Below, piece after piece: positions 44,666-54,002 of a stretch of 64,000 nucleotides of DNA (position 1 is its first letter; each line of letters opens with the position of its first letter). The notes under the pieces were generated by a model. It saw nothing but the letters and a program-made list of their open reading frames with translations, was not told the origin of the DNA and did no database searches. The position numbers and the translations under genes are program-made. Origin of the DNA: Jiella mangrovi (GTDB lineage: Bacteria; Pseudomonadota; Alphaproteobacteria; Rhizobiales; Rhizobiaceae); contig NZ_JAGJCF010000002.1 of NCBI RefSeq assembly GCF_017815135.1, forward strand, positions 310,001 to 374,000. The letters are read 5' to 3'.

Positions 44666-45325
44666 TCACCCCCGCACCGGCCGCCTGAACCCCGCCCGCT
44701 CCGCTTCGCACGCCGCCCGCGCGGAACATCCCTCGATGTGGTCGTTGACGAAGCCCATGGACTGCATGAAGGCGTAGACCGTCGTCGCGCCGACGAAGGT
44801 GAATCCCTGATTCTTCAGGGCCTTCGACAGGCGGGTGGACGCGGCGCTTGTCGGCGTGGCGCGGACGAAGGCGATATCCACCTCCCCGGGACGCTCGTCT
44901 TTGCCCGGCTCGAAGGACCAGAGAAATCTCGCCAGCGAGCCGTGGATTTCCTGGATTTTGGCCGCGCGCCGGGCATTGTTGATCGCTGACGCGATCTTGC
45001 CGCGATGGCGCACGATGCCGGGATCCTTCACCAGCCGCTCGACATCGGCCTCGCCCATGCGCGCGACGCGCTCGATGGAAAAGCCGTCGAAGCCGGCGCG
45101 AAAGGCTTCGCGCTTCCTGAGGATCGTCAGCCACGAAAGCCCGGCCTGAAACCCTTCCAGGCAGAGCTTTTCATAAAGCCGGTCGTCGTCGGCGCATGGG
45201 CGCCCCCACTCTTCGTCGTGATAGCGGCGATAGAGCGGATCGGCGCCATGCCAGGCGCAGCCGAGCGAGCCGTCGTCGCGCCGGACGAGACCATCCGCAA
45301 TGTCGTGATCATGTGCCATCGCCAC
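44666..45325 (-). CDS. tag: DNA-3-methyladenine glycosylase I
   Basis: A 219-aa base-excision repair enzyme that removes 3-methyladenine. The Zn-binding N-terminus CAWHGADPLYRRYHDEEWG and the C-terminal NDHIEGCSA carry the Cys/His ligands. LEGFQAGLSWLTILRKREAFR and the KNQGFTFVGATTVYAFMQSMG block are conserved family segments. Starts at 45325 or three codons in (MAHDHD) are possible. It lies beside the IS110 element but looks intact. Confidence 0.96.
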   Translation of the reverse strand: MAMAHDHDIADGLVRRDDGSLGCAWHGADPLYRRYHDEEWGRPCADDDRLYEKLCLEGFQAGLSWLTILRKREAFRAGFDGFSIERVARMGEADVERLVKDPGIVRHRGKIASAINNARRAAKIQEIHGSLARFLWSFEPGKDERPGEVDIAFVRATPTSAASTRLSKALKNQGFTFVGATTVYAFMQSMGFVNDHIEGCSARAACEAERAGFRRPVRG

Positions 45326-45375
45326 AGGTCATGTCAGGCAGACGAGACGCTGACAAGGGCGGATGGCTCTGCCGC

Positions 45376-45570
45376 TCAGGCGTCCTTCAGCCGCCGCGAC
45401 GAGCAGCGATAGCGCTTGAGGGACCATTTCGGCCGGCCGTTCATGTAGTTGGCGGCGACCGCCTGGCCGAACATGGCGCATTGCATGATCGACCCGTCGA
45501 AGGCGACATCCTCGGCGTGGCAATTGTTCGGCTGGGTGTTGAGACACATGACCAGGGTCAAGGCAATCAT
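45376..45570 (-). CDS. Small conserved Cys-containing protein
   Basis: A 64-aa protein with a hydrophobic start (MIALTLVMCLNTQPNNC), a central MQCAMFGQAVAANYM, and an ending KWSLKRYRCSSRR. The spacing of Cys residues and the GQ..AA...P.W.L.R..C pattern match a type of small secreted or membrane-associated protein that I associate with Rhizobiales, but I cannot name a family. It lies 50 bases downstream of tag in the same direction and may be co-transcribed. Confidence 0.55.
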   Translation of the reverse strand: MIALTLVMCLNTQPNNCHAEDVAFDGSIMQCAMFGQAVAANYMNGRPKWSLKRYRCSSRRLKDA

Positions 45571-46058
45571 GGTTTGGTTCCGATCGTTGGTGCCGCTCCT
45601 CCACCTGCGGCTTGATTGACGGTCGTCCGACCAATGATCGGACCACTCTCCTTACGCGTTACCCTTACAAACGCCTTCCCCGGCTGCCGGAGCGTTGCCG
45701 GCATGCTCGCATCGACTTTCGCGGCCTTGGCCTTCCCGATGAAACGGGGCGGCGCGAGCGGAATGCTAGCAGCTTTGCTGCAGTGCACAATGCCTTGAAT
45801 CTGCACTACCCGTGTTCTGCCCATCCTTTCATCATCTGCTTGCACGAAGCTGCTGCCCCGCGGTGCGCCCTTGCTAACCCCGTGCGACGGAAGGGACTGC
45901 AAGGGCCCCGAAAGGTTCCGTTAACCCTATGAAAGGGTTTGCAAAAAGCGTTACCAACAGGAGGGCTGCGGTTAACCCTTCGCTGGTGCTTTCGCGCGAG
46001 CCTGACGGATGAAACCGGCCGCACGATCCGCGGCGGATCGTCACATGAGGAGACATCG
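45571..46058. other. 488-base gap before the first L,D-transpeptidase
   Basis: No gene, RNA or repeat is recognisable. It should hold divergent promoters for the small Cys protein and the L,D-transpeptidase. A short AACCCT/AGGGTT inverted repeat is present at 45923-45939 but is too weak to call. Confidence 0.4.
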
Positions 46059-46775
46059 ATGCCACGAGGCCTCGCCTTCGCCGTCCTTGCCACGTCCATT
46101 GCACTCATCGCCACAGGGGCCGTCGCGCAGGATCGCTACGCCCGCGCCGGTGTCCAGATCGCTCCGGGCGTCGGCGGCTCCTGGCTGATGGAGTTCGCCG
46201 CTCCCAGCGGCGTCGTCCTCGCGGCCCGCACGCCCGGCAGCCCGTCAAGCATCGAGACCGCCGCCCTCGCCCGCCAGACCGCCCCGGCCGCACGATCGAT
46301 CGACCCGCGCCACGCGATCGATCCGAAGTTCCTGCCCCAGGAGGTCGCCTATAGCGGCGGCCAGAAGCCGGGAACGATCGTCATCGATTCCAAGGCCCAC
46401 TTCCTCTACCTCGTCGGCGAAAACGGCACGGCGATGCGCTACGGTGTCGGCACCGGCAAGCCGGGCTTCGGCTGGACCGGCACCCACCGCGTCACCCGCA
46501 AGGCCGAATGGCCCGGCTGGACGCCGCCGGCGCAGATGATCGCCCGCGAGCGCAAGAAGGGGCGCAACCTCCCGGCTCACATGGAAGGTGGCCCTGCCAA
46601 CCCCCTGGGTGCACGAGCCATGTATCTCGGCTCGACGCTCTATCGCATCCACGGCACCAACCAGCCCTGGACGATCGGCCGCAACGTCTCCTCAGGCTGC
46701 ATCCGCATGCGCAACGAGGACGTCACCGATCTCTACGACCGCGTTCGGGTCGGGACCAAGGTCGTCGTTCTTTAG
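46059..46775 (+). CDS. L,D-transpeptidase (YkuD family), paralogue 1
   Basis: A 238-aa exported enzyme with a signal peptide (cleavage after GAVAQ). The YkuD domain runs from GTIVIDSKAHFLYLV to the C-terminus. Catalytic motif: HGTNQPWTIGRNVSSGCIRM, with the nucleophile Cys and the conserved His. It makes 3-3 peptidoglycan cross-links or anchors proteins; which one cannot be told. GAGGAGA lies 6 bases before the ATG at 46059. The paralogue at 47096 shares the catalytic domain closely. Confidence 0.92.
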   Translation: MPRGLAFAVLATSIALIATGAVAQDRYARAGVQIAPGVGGSWLMEFAAPSGVVLAARTPGSPSSIETAALARQTAPAARSIDPRHAIDPKFLPQEVAYSGGQKPGTIVIDSKAHFLYLVGENGTAMRYGVGTGKPGFGWTGTHRVTRKAEWPGWTPPAQMIARERKKGRNLPAHMEGGPANPLGARAMYLGSTLYRIHGTNQPWTIGRNVSSGCIRMRNEDVTDLYDRVRVGTKVVVL

Positions 46776-47095
46776 GGCGTGCTCGACCGTCGCGGGCCTC
46801 GGCCCGCTGGCCGACAGGCGGGGCTTGCCGCGCCAGAACCCAGAGGCGATAAGCGCGTTCACGCAAAGGTTATCGGTCCGCCGCCCACCCGCCGGATCGA
46901 TCGCCGGTGATCCGCGTTCGAAACATGGCGAAATCATGGTGCATGCGTGGCATGAATTCGGCGTGAGAGATGGTGGTCGCAGGCCGACGAATTCTGCGAA
47001 ACTGCTGTGATGACAGTGCCGGGCGCCGGCAATGACCGGGGTCCAAGACCAAACAAGCCCGCCGCTGCAAGCGGGCGAGAGGCTGGAGAATATCG
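46776..47095. other. Gap between the two L,D-transpeptidase genes
   Basis: It contains a GCGGGCC/GGCCCGC inverted repeat at 46792-46807, which may be a weak terminator of the first gene (no U-tract). Otherwise I see nothing. The second gene's promoter should lie here. Confidence 0.4.
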
Positions 47096-47827
47096 ATGAA
47101 ATCCCTCAACAGGTTCGTCCTGGGACTTGCGGCTGCCGGCATGGTCGGCGCGCTGGCCAGCGAAGCGTCGGCCGAGACCGTTCGCCGCTACAACTACGCG
47201 ACCTTCTCCTGGGAGCAGGTCGATGCGAATGCCCCGTCGGGGCAGCTGCGAAAGATGCTGGCCCGCAAGCCGGCGCCGGAGTTCATGCGCCGCGAGGTGC
47301 GCATCCAGACCTCCGAAAAGCCCGGCACGATCATCGTCGATTCCAGCAAGCGCTACCTGTATTTCGTCGAGGGTAACGGCATGGCGACGCGCTACGGCGT
47401 CGGCGTCGGCCGCGAGGGCTTCGGCTGGTCCGGCACGATGAAGCTCGGCCGCAAGGCCGAGTGGCCGGGCTGGACGCCGCCGGCGACCATGGTGCGGCGC
47501 GAACGGGCCAAGGGGCGCGAGCTGCCGGCCTATATGAAGGGCGGACCGGGCAACCCGCTCGGCGCCCGGGCGATGTATCTCTATCGCGGCGGCCGCGATT
47601 CCATGTTCCGCATCCACGGCACCAACCAGCCCTGGACGATCGGCCACATGATGTCGTCGGGCTGCATCCGCATGATGAACGAGGACGTGGAACATCTCTA
47701 CAGCCGCGTTCCGGTCGGCTCCAAGGTCATCGTCATCGGCCCTGACGGGCGCGGCGCGAACAAGGTCTATGCCGAGACCGGTCCGGCCCGCCAGCCCGGC
47801 CTGCTCCAGGCGATCTTCGGCGGCTGA
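47096..47827 (+). CDS. L,D-transpeptidase (YkuD family), paralogue 2
   Basis: A 243-aa exported transpeptidase. The signal peptide ends ASEASA and the catalytic motif is HGTNQPWTIGHMMSSGCIRM. The region KAEWPGWTPPATM and GPGNPLGARAMYL matches paralogue 1 almost residue for residue, so the pair arose by tandem duplication. It differs at the N-terminus (an RYNYATFSWEQVD segment) and by a C-terminal extension ending LLQAIFGG. Confidence 0.92.
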   Translation: MKSLNRFVLGLAAAGMVGALASEASAETVRRYNYATFSWEQVDANAPSGQLRKMLARKPAPEFMRREVRIQTSEKPGTIIVDSSKRYLYFVEGNGMATRYGVGVGREGFGWSGTMKLGRKAEWPGWTPPATMVRRERAKGRELPAYMKGGPGNPLGARAMYLYRGGRDSMFRIHGTNQPWTIGHMMSSGCIRMMNEDVEHLYSRVPVGSKVIVIGPDGRGANKVYAETGPARQPGLLQAIFGG

Positions 47828-47857
47828 TCCCGCAGCCGAGGCCAGCACCCGAAACCA

Positions 47858-47897
47858 GCGCCCGCCCTCACCCCCGAGCGGCGGGCGCCGCTGTTTT
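47858..47897 (+). terminator. Intrinsic-type terminator after the second L,D-transpeptidase
   Basis: GCGCCCGCC (47858-47866) pairs with GGCGGGCGC (47880-47888) across a 13-base loop, followed by CGCTGTTTT. It lies 30 bases after the stop codon. Confidence 0.6.
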
Positions 47898-48068
47898 GGG
47901 CCCCTTCGACCCTTGTCTGCCCAAGCGGGGCGCGTTATAGGCTCTCTCGTCCGCGCGGACACCCTTGGAGGCAGCGCGGAGTGAAGCGGCCCCGTCAGCG
48001 GGCGCCGCTTTTCGTCGTTTCGGGCATGGGGCCCGGGCCGACCCCTCGAAAACTAAAGGACGAACGCC

Positions 48069-48749
48069 ATGCACCAGACCTTCACGGTCAAGGCCGAGGC
48101 GCGCGAGAAGGTCGGCAAGGGGGCCGCCAGACATCTGCGCCGCAACAACATGATCCCCGCCGTCATCTATGGCGGCAAGGAAGAGCCCCTGCCGATCGCG
48201 CTGCCCTACAAGGAAACCTTCCTGGCGCTGCATGCCGGCGGCTTCATGACGTCGATCGCGACGATCGAAGTCAACGGCAAGAAGATCAAGGTCCTGCCGA
48301 AGGACTACCAGCTCGAGCCGGTTCGCGACTTCCTCACCCATGTCGATTTCCTGCGCGTCTCCGAGAAGACCCGCGTGACGGTCGAGATCCCCGTGCATTT
48401 CGAGAACGAGGAGAAGTCTCCCGGTCTCAAGCGCGGCGGCACGCTCAACGTCGTGCGCCACGCAGTCGAGGTTCACGCCCCGGCCGGCGACATCCCGGAA
48501 GCCTTCACCATCGACCTCACCGGTCTCGAGATCAACGATGGCATCCACGCCTCGGCTCTCAACCTGCCGAAGGGCGTCGAGCTGACGATCACCGATCGCG
48601 ACTTCACCATCGCGACCATCGCCACCCCGGCAGCGCTCCGCTCCGAGGACGACGATGCGACGGACGGCGCCGAAGAGGTCACCGAGACCAAGGTCATCGA
48701 GCAGACCGACGACAATGTCGAGGGCGAGACCGAAGCCGGCAAGGAATAA
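48069..48749 (+). CDS. rplY: 50S ribosomal protein L25 (bL25, Ctc-type)
   Basis: A 226-aa two-domain L25. The 5S-rRNA-binding N-terminal domain is about residues 1-95 ([23 protein letters not shown]). The TL5/CTC-type C-terminal domain follows, then an acidic tail rich in Asp and Glu. AAAGGA precedes the ATG. It is followed by a strong terminator, then by pth and ychF, the usual order in alphaproteobacteria. Confidence 0.96.
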   Translation: MHQTFTVKAEAREKVGKGAARHLRRNNMIPAVIYGGKEEPLPIALPYKETFLALHAGGFMTSIATIEVNGKKIKVLPKDYQLEPVRDFLTHVDFLRVSEKTRVTVEIPVHFENEEKSPGLKRGGTLNVVRHAVEVHAPAGDIPEAFTIDLTGLEINDGIHASALNLPKGVELTITDRDFTIATIATPAALRSEDDDATDGAEEVTETKVIEQTDDNVEGETEAGKE

Positions 48750-48784
48750 GGAGCCCACGCTCCTTCCCCTTGCACTACCGTTTG

Positions 48785-48810
48785 ACGGCCGGGCATTGTC
48801 CGGCCGTTTT
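48785..48810 (+). terminator. Rho-independent terminator of rplY
   Basis: ACGGCCGG (48785-48792) pairs with CCGGCCGT (48800-48807) across a 7-base loop and is followed by a short T-run. It begins 35 bases after the rplY stop. Confidence 0.75.
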
Positions 48811-48870
48811 CATGAGACGCGGGCTGCAGCACAGGCAGAGACCGCCACGGTCCGGCCGTCCGCACCCAAC

Positions 48871-49029
48871 CGTCGTCATCCCGGGCTTCGTCATCCCGGG
48901 CTTGACCGGGGACCCATTCCAAACCATCAACGCTGCGAGGTCGATCGGTCCTCGCGAGAGCGGCCATTTCGCTGGCGCGGGCATGTCGGCGCAGAGGAAT
49001 GGATCCCGGCTCAGGGCCGGGATGACGAT
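48871..49029. repeat. Palindromic interspersed repeat pair, locus E
   Basis: The left half (about 48871-48943) has GTCATCCCGGGCTTGACCGG plus a flank CCATTCCAAACCATC. The right half (about 48990-49029) has GCAGAGGAATGGATCCCGGC and ends GCCGGGATGACGA. Both halves are reverse complements of the corresponding arms of locus D, including the flanks beyond the palindrome. The left half also holds an extra partial unit (CGTCATCCCGGGCTTCGTCA). The rest of the rplY-pth gap shows no gene. Confidence 0.8.
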
Positions 49030-49172
49030 GCGTCGATGCTTCGCGCACCCGTCTTGACCGCGGCAACGATTTCAGTCTTTGCGATCGGTCGCCGAAGACG
49101 AAGGTCGCGCAAGGACCGGGTAATGGCGCCTGTCACCAGTCTGGCCCGGATCGGTTTGCCCTGAGGAGTTCC

Positions 49173-49907
49173 ATGATGTTTCTGATCTCAGGTCTGGGCA
49201 ATCCGGGCTCGAAATACGCCGGCAACCGCCATAATATCGGCTTCATGGCCGTGGACGAGATCGCCCGGCAGCACGGCTTTCCCGGCTTTTCGAAGAAGTT
49301 TTCCGGCGAGATTGCCGAGGGCATGATCGGCGGCGAGAAGGTTCTGCTTCTCAAGCCACTCACCTTCATGAACGAGTCCGGCCGCTCGGTCGGCGAGGCC
49401 GCGCGCTTTTACAAGATCGAGCCGAAAGACATCGTCGTCATCCACGACGAACTCGATCTCGCGCCCGGCAAGATGCGGGTGAAGACCGGCGGCGGCCATG
49501 GCGGCCACAACGGGCTGAAATCCATCGACGCCCATCTCGGCACCAGGGATTACAGGCGGGTGCGCCTCGGCATCGGCCATCCGGGCTCGAAGGAACGGGT
49601 CAATCCGCATGTCCTCGGCGATTTTGCCAAGGTCGACAGGGAATGGCTGGAGCCCTTCATCGACGCCATCGCCCGCCATATCGACAGCCTCGTTGCCGGC
49701 GAAGACGCGATGTTCATGAACAAGGTGAGTGTCGCCACGGGCGGGCGGGAAGAGCCGGCAGGCGCCAAGGGCTCGGCATCCGCAAAGCCTGCAGCGAAGG
49801 GCAAGAGCCACATCCGCCAGGCGCGCGGCGCCGGCCCGCAGGTCAAGGTGCCGGAAAAGGGGCCGATGGCCGATATGCTGAAGCGGCTGTTCGGCGGCAA
49901 GGACTAG
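49173..49907 (+). CDS. pth: Peptidyl-tRNA hydrolase
   Basis: A 244-aa enzyme that frees tRNA from stalled peptidyl-tRNA. Motifs: [20 protein letters not shown] with the catalytic His, [26 protein letters not shown] with the catalytic Asp, and [14 protein letters not shown]. About 50 residues of Lys/Ala-rich tail follow the normal 190-residue core, common in alphaproteobacteria. GAGGAG lies just before the ATG. Confidence 0.97.
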   Translation: MMFLISGLGNPGSKYAGNRHNIGFMAVDEIARQHGFPGFSKKFSGEIAEGMIGGEKVLLLKPLTFMNESGRSVGEAARFYKIEPKDIVVIHDELDLAPGKMRVKTGGGHGGHNGLKSIDAHLGTRDYRRVRLGIGHPGSKERVNPHVLGDFAKVDREWLEPFIDAIARHIDSLVAGEDAMFMNKVSVATGGREEPAGAKGSASAKPAAKGKSHIRQARGAGPQVKVPEKGPMADMLKRLFGGKD

Positions 49908-50014
49908 GCGGGAAGATCTTCCGCGCGGTTGACCGCTTGCCCTTTCGGCTGCAAACAGCGCCTCAAAATCATGATCGCCCGGCGATCCACTCATTCCTTC
50001 GAAGGACCAGCCCC

Positions 50015-51118
50015 ATGGGTTTCAGATGCGGCATCGTCGGCCTGCCGAATGTCGGCAAGTCGACGCTCTTCAACGCCCTCACCAAGACGGCCGCGGCTGC
50101 TGCCGCGAACTATCCGTTCTGCACCATCGAGCCGAACACCGGCGACGTGCCGGTGCCCGATCCCCGGCTGAAGGACATCGCCAGGATCGCCAAGTCGGCG
50201 AACATCCTGCCGACCCGCATCACCTTCGTCGACATCGCAGGCCTCGTGCGTGGCGCTTCCAAGGGCGAAGGCCTCGGCAACCAGTTCCTCGCCAACATCC
50301 GCGAGGTGGACGCCATCGTCCATGTGCTGCGCTGCTTCGAGGACGGTGACGTCGTCCATGTCGAGGGCAAGATCGATCCCGTCGCCGACGCCGAAACCGT
50401 CGAGACCGAACTGATGCTGTCCGACCTCGAAAGCCTCGAGCGCCGGGTCGTCGGCACCCGCAAGAAGGCGACCGGCAAGGACAAGGAGGCGATCGCCGTC
50501 CTGCCCGTCATGGAAAAGGCGCTCGAGGTGCTGAACGACGGCAAGCCGGTGCGCGTCCTGCTTTCCGGCCTCGACCCCGAGGAGCTTGCACTCTTGCGCG
50601 GCCTCAACCTCCTGACCTCCAAGCCCGTGCTTTACGTCTGCAACGTCGCCGAGGCCGACGCTGCGACCGGCAACGACCATTCCGCCGCCGTTGCCAAGAT
50701 GGCCGAAAGCCAGGGCGCGAGTTCGGTGGTGATTTCGGCGGCCATCGAGGCCGAAATCGCCCAGCTGCCCGACGACGAGACCGGCGACTATCTCGAAGCC
50801 ATGGGCCTCACCGAGCCCGGCCTCGACCGGCTCATCCGCGCCGGCTACGAGCTGCTCGACCTCATCACCTATTTCACCGCCGGCCCCAAGGAAACGCGGG
50901 CCTGGACGATCGACAAGGGCACCAAGGCGCCCCAGGCCGCCGGCGTCATCCACACCGATTTCGAGAAGGGCTTCATCCGGGCCCAGACCATCGCCTTTGC
51001 CGACTTCGTCGCGCTCGGCGGCGAGGCCGCCGCCAAGGAGGCCGGCAAGGCCCGCGACGAGGGCAAGGAGTATGTCGTCGCGGACGGCGACATCATGAAC
51101 TTCAAGTTCAACGTCTGA
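50015..51118 (+). CDS. ychF: Redox-regulated ATPase YchF (Obg-related)
   Basis: A 367-aa P-loop NTPase of the TRAFAC class that binds ATP in place of GTP. P-loop: [19 protein letters not shown]. Also seen are the switch region [22 protein letters not shown] and a C-terminal TGS-like domain ending [11 protein letters not shown]. It acts on ribosome function and stress responses. The ATG at 50015 gives the canonical N-terminus. It forms a pair with pth. Confidence 0.97.
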   Translation: MGFRCGIVGLPNVGKSTLFNALTKTAAAAAANYPFCTIEPNTGDVPVPDPRLKDIARIAKSANILPTRITFVDIAGLVRGASKGEGLGNQFLANIREVDAIVHVLRCFEDGDVVHVEGKIDPVADAETVETELMLSDLESLERRVVGTRKKATGKDKEAIAVLPVMEKALEVLNDGKPVRVLLSGLDPEELALLRGLNLLTSKPVLYVCNVAEADAATGNDHSAAVAKMAESQGASSVVISAAIEAEIAQLPDDETGDYLEAMGLTEPGLDRLIRAGYELLDLITYFTAGPKETRAWTIDKGTKAPQAAGVIHTDFEKGFIRAQTIAFADFVALGGEAAAKEAGKARDEGKEYVVADGDIMNFKFNV

Positions 51119-51187
51119 GCCTCATGGGGAGAGCAGCGGCCCGGAACTTGGTCAGCACGAAAGATGCTGAAACGCCGCGCCGCTTGC

Positions 51188-51664
51188 TCACCTTGCCTCG
51201 ACGATCTCCGGCTCGCACAGCACCGGGAAATTCACCGAGCGCGCGACGAAGCATTTTTCGTGCGCCCCGTGATGCAACGCCTTGGCCTTTGCCGCGTCGC
51301 TGCCGGCCGCGATCGTCACTTTCGGTCGCAGCACGGCCCTGACGAAAGCGCCGCCGCCATCCGGCGCCTCCTGCATCTCGCCTTCGGCCGCGTCCGCATA
51401 GCCGGTGACGACGACGCCCGCGACGGCGCACAGATGCAGATACCAGAGCTGATGGCAGGCCGACAGCGAAGCGAGCAGCATCTCTTCCGGGTTCCAGCGG
51501 GCCGGATCCCCCCGAAAGGCCGGATCGGCCGAGCCTTCGATCGCGGCCTTGCCGTCCGCCGACAGGACATGATCGCGGGAATAGGCCCGGTAGTTCGTCG
51601 TTCCCTCGCCCTCGTTGCCGGTCCATTCGAGCCGGACCGCGTAGCGATGGATCTTTCCGGACAT
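51188..51664 (-). CDS. OsmC/Ohr family peroxiredoxin-like protein
   Basis: A 158-aa OsmC-like protein with two Cys residues in the positions of the redox pair: MLLASLSACHQLWYLHLCA and HGAHEKCFVARSVNFPV. NYRAYSRDHVL at the front is a family strand. It should reduce organic hydroperoxides. The ATG at 51664 fits the family start (SGKIHRYAVRLEW); the open frame extends upstream without similarity. Divergent from the secreted protein gene. Confidence 0.9.
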   Translation of the reverse strand: MSGKIHRYAVRLEWTGNEGEGTTNYRAYSRDHVLSADGKAAIEGSADPAFRGDPARWNPEEMLLASLSACHQLWYLHLCAVAGVVVTGYADAAEGEMQEAPDGGGAFVRAVLRPKVTIAAGSDAAKAKALHHGAHEKCFVARSVNFPVLCEPEIVEAR

Positions 51665-51786
51665 GGCTTCCCGCCTCCTCGGCTGGCCGGCGACTGGACC
51701 GCGCGTCTCGAGCCGGCGGTAACCCTTTCTTAAGACTGGTTCCGCCCACGCTTGCGAAGCGTTGCGCAGCAATGCTTATAACGGTC

Positions 51787-52374
51787 ATGCACACGCTTTC
51801 GACACCGTCATCCTGCCGGCAGCCATCACCATCCGTCCGCCCGTTCGCACGCATCGCGGCCATCGCCCTCGCGATCTGCGTGGCGATCGCGTCCGGCATG
51901 ATGGCGGCACGCGCGCAGACGGCGCAAAAGTCCGAGGACCGCCTGGAGCAGGATGCCGGTGACGATGCGGCGACTTCGATCGCAACGCCGGAGCAGGATG
52001 CATCCCTTCGCATTCGGGCTCCCCTCGCCCCCACACGGCTGGCACTCGTCCTCGCGCCACACGCCGTCGATCCGGCCGAGACGGTCTTCATCGACGTCTA
52101 TCTGCAGCAGGCCGCCGCGAAGACCAAGACACCGGAGACGACAAGCAGCACGACTACCGCTGAACTCACGCAGGGAAGCGCCAGCCAGCTTGCCGGCACC
52201 GTCGCATTCACGCAAGCCGAAGAGGTTGGCGAGGAAGCGTATTTCGTCGTCAACGTGCCGAAGGGAATGCGCTTTGAAAACCGCGCTGCCATCGTCACGA
52301 TCGCCCTGGTGGGCGCGAACGCGCCGCTGCAGAACTCGGCGATCGAGCTGCGCAGGGCGAGCCTCGTCGAATAG
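51787..52374 (+). CDS. Secreted protein of unknown function
   Basis: A 195-aa protein with an N-terminal signal sequence (FARIAAIALAICVAIASGMM, cleavage near ARAQ), a short Glu/Asp-rich and Thr/Ser-rich middle, and a C-terminal region with beta-strand pattern (ETVFIDVYLQQA, GTVAFTQAE, YFVVNVPKGM, AAIVTIALVGAN). I recognise no family; a small periplasmic beta domain is plausible. Starts at 51772 and 51787 are possible and neither has a clear ribosome binding site. Confidence 0.6.
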   Translation: MHTLSTPSSCRQPSPSVRPFARIAAIALAICVAIASGMMAARAQTAQKSEDRLEQDAGDDAATSIATPEQDASLRIRAPLAPTRLALVLAPHAVDPAETVFIDVYLQQAAAKTKTPETTSSTTTAELTQGSASQLAGTVAFTQAEEVGEEAYFVVNVPKGMRFENRAAIVTIALVGANAPLQNSAIELRRASLVE

Positions 52375-52439
52375 CCGTTTCGCAGGAGCCGCGGCGGGCC
52401 TATAAGCCGCCGGGACATCCAGAAACGGAGAATAACGAC

Positions 52440-52901
52440 GTGACGAAGCGCGCCTATGAGGATTTCGAGGAAGGGCTGGAGATCCCGATCGGCCCCTACA
52501 CGGCCGATCGCGACGAGATGATCGAATTTGCTCGCGAATTCGATCCCCAGCCGTTCCATCTGGACGACGCGGCCGGCGGCGCCAACGAACTCGTCGGCTC
52601 GCTCTCGGCCTCCGGCTGGCACACATGCTCGATGCTGATGCGCATGATGGCCGACGGCTTCATTCGCGATTCAACGTCGCAGGGTTCTCCCGGCGTCGAT
52701 TTCGTCAAATGGAAGGCCCCTGTCAGGGCCGGCGACGTTCTGACGGGCACGGCCCGCGTGCTGTCCCGCCGCCTGTCGGCGAAGCGCCCCACCCTCGGCA
52801 TCACGAAAATCGGGGTGATCATCGAGAACCAGGCGGGCGTCGCCGTCCTCGAAACCGAATACACACTGCTCCTTCTGACGCGCGAAGGGATCGCCGCATG
52901 A
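52440..52901 (+). CDS. MaoC-like hydratase, first of tandem pair
   Basis: A 153-aa hot-dog-fold protein. It has the MaoC hydratase patterns FAREFDPQPFHLDD (catalytic Asp/His region), SLSASGWHTCSMLMRMM and VDFVKWKAPVRAGD. Such proteins hydrate enoyl-CoA esters. The start is GTG at 52440, with CGGAGA upstream. It overlaps the next gene by ATGA. The tandem arrangement suggests the two halves form a heterodimer with a complete active site. Confidence 0.92.
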   Translation: MTKRAYEDFEEGLEIPIGPYTADRDEMIEFAREFDPQPFHLDDAAGGANELVGSLSASGWHTCSMLMRMMADGFIRDSTSQGSPGVDFVKWKAPVRAGDVLTGTARVLSRRLSAKRPTLGITKIGVIIENQAGVAVLETEYTLLLLTREGIAA

Positions 52902-53368
52902 AATTCTGGGACACCTTCGTCATCGGCGAGCCGATCGTTCTGGGGTCGTATCTGTTTTCGGCCGAAGACATCGTCCGCTTTGCCGAGAAATACGACCCGC
53001 AGGTCTTCCATCTGAATGCGGAGGCCGCCAAGGCGTCGGTCCTCGGCGGTCTCTGCGCTTCGGGCTGGCATACGGCGGCGGCCTGCATGCGTCTCAACGT
53101 CGATTATCGCTATGCCAGAGTGAAGGAGTGGATCGAAGCCGGCAATCCGGCGCCGAAGATCGGCCCCTCCCCCGGCTTCAGGAACATGCGCTGGCCGAAG
53201 CCGGTCTATGCCGGCGACAACGTGACCTTCAGCCAGACCATCGTCGACAAACGCGTCTCGGAAACGAGGCCGGGCTGGGGTATTCTAAGCTTTACCACCC
53301 TCGGAGTGAACCAGGACGGCGCGGAGGTTTTCACCTTCGAGGGCGCGGCATTCCAGGGAACGGACTGA
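52898..53368 (+). CDS. MaoC-like hydratase, second of tandem pair
   Basis: A 156-aa hot-dog-fold protein, paralogous to the preceding gene: FAEKYDPQVFHLNAEAA, GGLCASGWHTAAACMRLNV and GFRNMRWPKPVYAGDNV. It begins at the ATG that overlaps the first gene's stop, so the pair is co-translated. The substrate is unknown; no beta-oxidation genes are adjacent. Confidence 0.92.
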   Translation: MKFWDTFVIGEPIVLGSYLFSAEDIVRFAEKYDPQVFHLNAEAAKASVLGGLCASGWHTAAACMRLNVDYRYARVKEWIEAGNPAPKIGPSPGFRNMRWPKPVYAGDNVTFSQTIVDKRVSETRPGWGILSFTTLGVNQDGAEVFTFEGAAFQGTD

Positions 53369-53515
53369 AAATCGAAGGTCGCGAAACACATCCGAAACAC
53401 AACTCGAAATCGTAAGGAAATGCGCCGGGCTTAAGAAGTCGTCCGCCGAACGGTTCCTTGGGCTGAGCTGCCCGGGAGTTCCCGTTGGTTTCGGCTGCCT
53501 TCGAGATCACGCTCC

Positions 53516-53917
53516 ATGCGCAACATCGACAGACTCTACGTAGCCACCGGCTTCGGATGGCTGATCTTCTCCGCTGGCTTCGGCACCTGGCTTGGCGCCA
53601 GCGGCCATTTCAACTTCGCTCAGTCGCACGCTCATATCGGCCTGCTCGGCTTCGTCGCCTCCGTCCTTTTCGGTGTCATTCACCGCGCGTGGCCGGAGCT
53701 GCGCGAGCGCGTCCTCTCCAGCGTACAGTTCGCCGTCTACGAGATCGGAACGATCACTCTGCTCACCGGGAAGATCATGGTCGATGCGACCGGCGAACCC
53801 AATCTCTTCCTGATGGTCGGTGCCCCCATCGTCATTCTGGGAGCGCTGCTCTTCCTCTGGCTGTTCCTCGCTTCCCCCGCGACGAAACGCGCGCCAGAGA
53901 TGGTGCCTGCGGAATAA
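53516..53917 (+). CDS. Small four-helix membrane protein
   Basis: A 133-aa protein with about four hydrophobic segments: YVATGFGWLIFSAGFGTWLG, HIGLLGFVASVLFGVIHR, FAVYEIGTITLLTGKIMVD and VGAPIVILGALLFLWLFLAS. The SHAHIGLLGFVASVLFGVIH segment resembles a helix of heme-copper oxidase subunit I-like proteins that carries heme-binding His. A heme-binding role is therefore possible but not shown. The hydratase pair precedes it and a strong terminator follows. Confidence 0.75.
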   Translation: MRNIDRLYVATGFGWLIFSAGFGTWLGASGHFNFAQSHAHIGLLGFVASVLFGVIHRAWPELRERVLSSVQFAVYEIGTITLLTGKIMVDATGEPNLFLMVGAPIVILGALLFLWLFLASPATKRAPEMVPAE

Positions 53918-53944
53918 TCCCCCATACCCGCACCACCAAGCGAG

Positions 53945-53984
53945 CCCTGACCTTTCCCCCGAAGGTCAGGGCCATTTCTTTTTC
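53945..53984. terminator. Strong terminator between convergent genes
   Basis: CCCTGACCTT (53945-53954) pairs with AAGGTCAGGG (53962-53971) with a 7-base loop, followed by CCATTTCTTTTTC. On the plus strand it is a rho-independent terminator of the small membrane protein gene. It may also serve the convergent helicase gene. Confidence 0.8.
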
Positions 53985-54002
53985 AATCGAAGGCAGGAAA
54001 CC

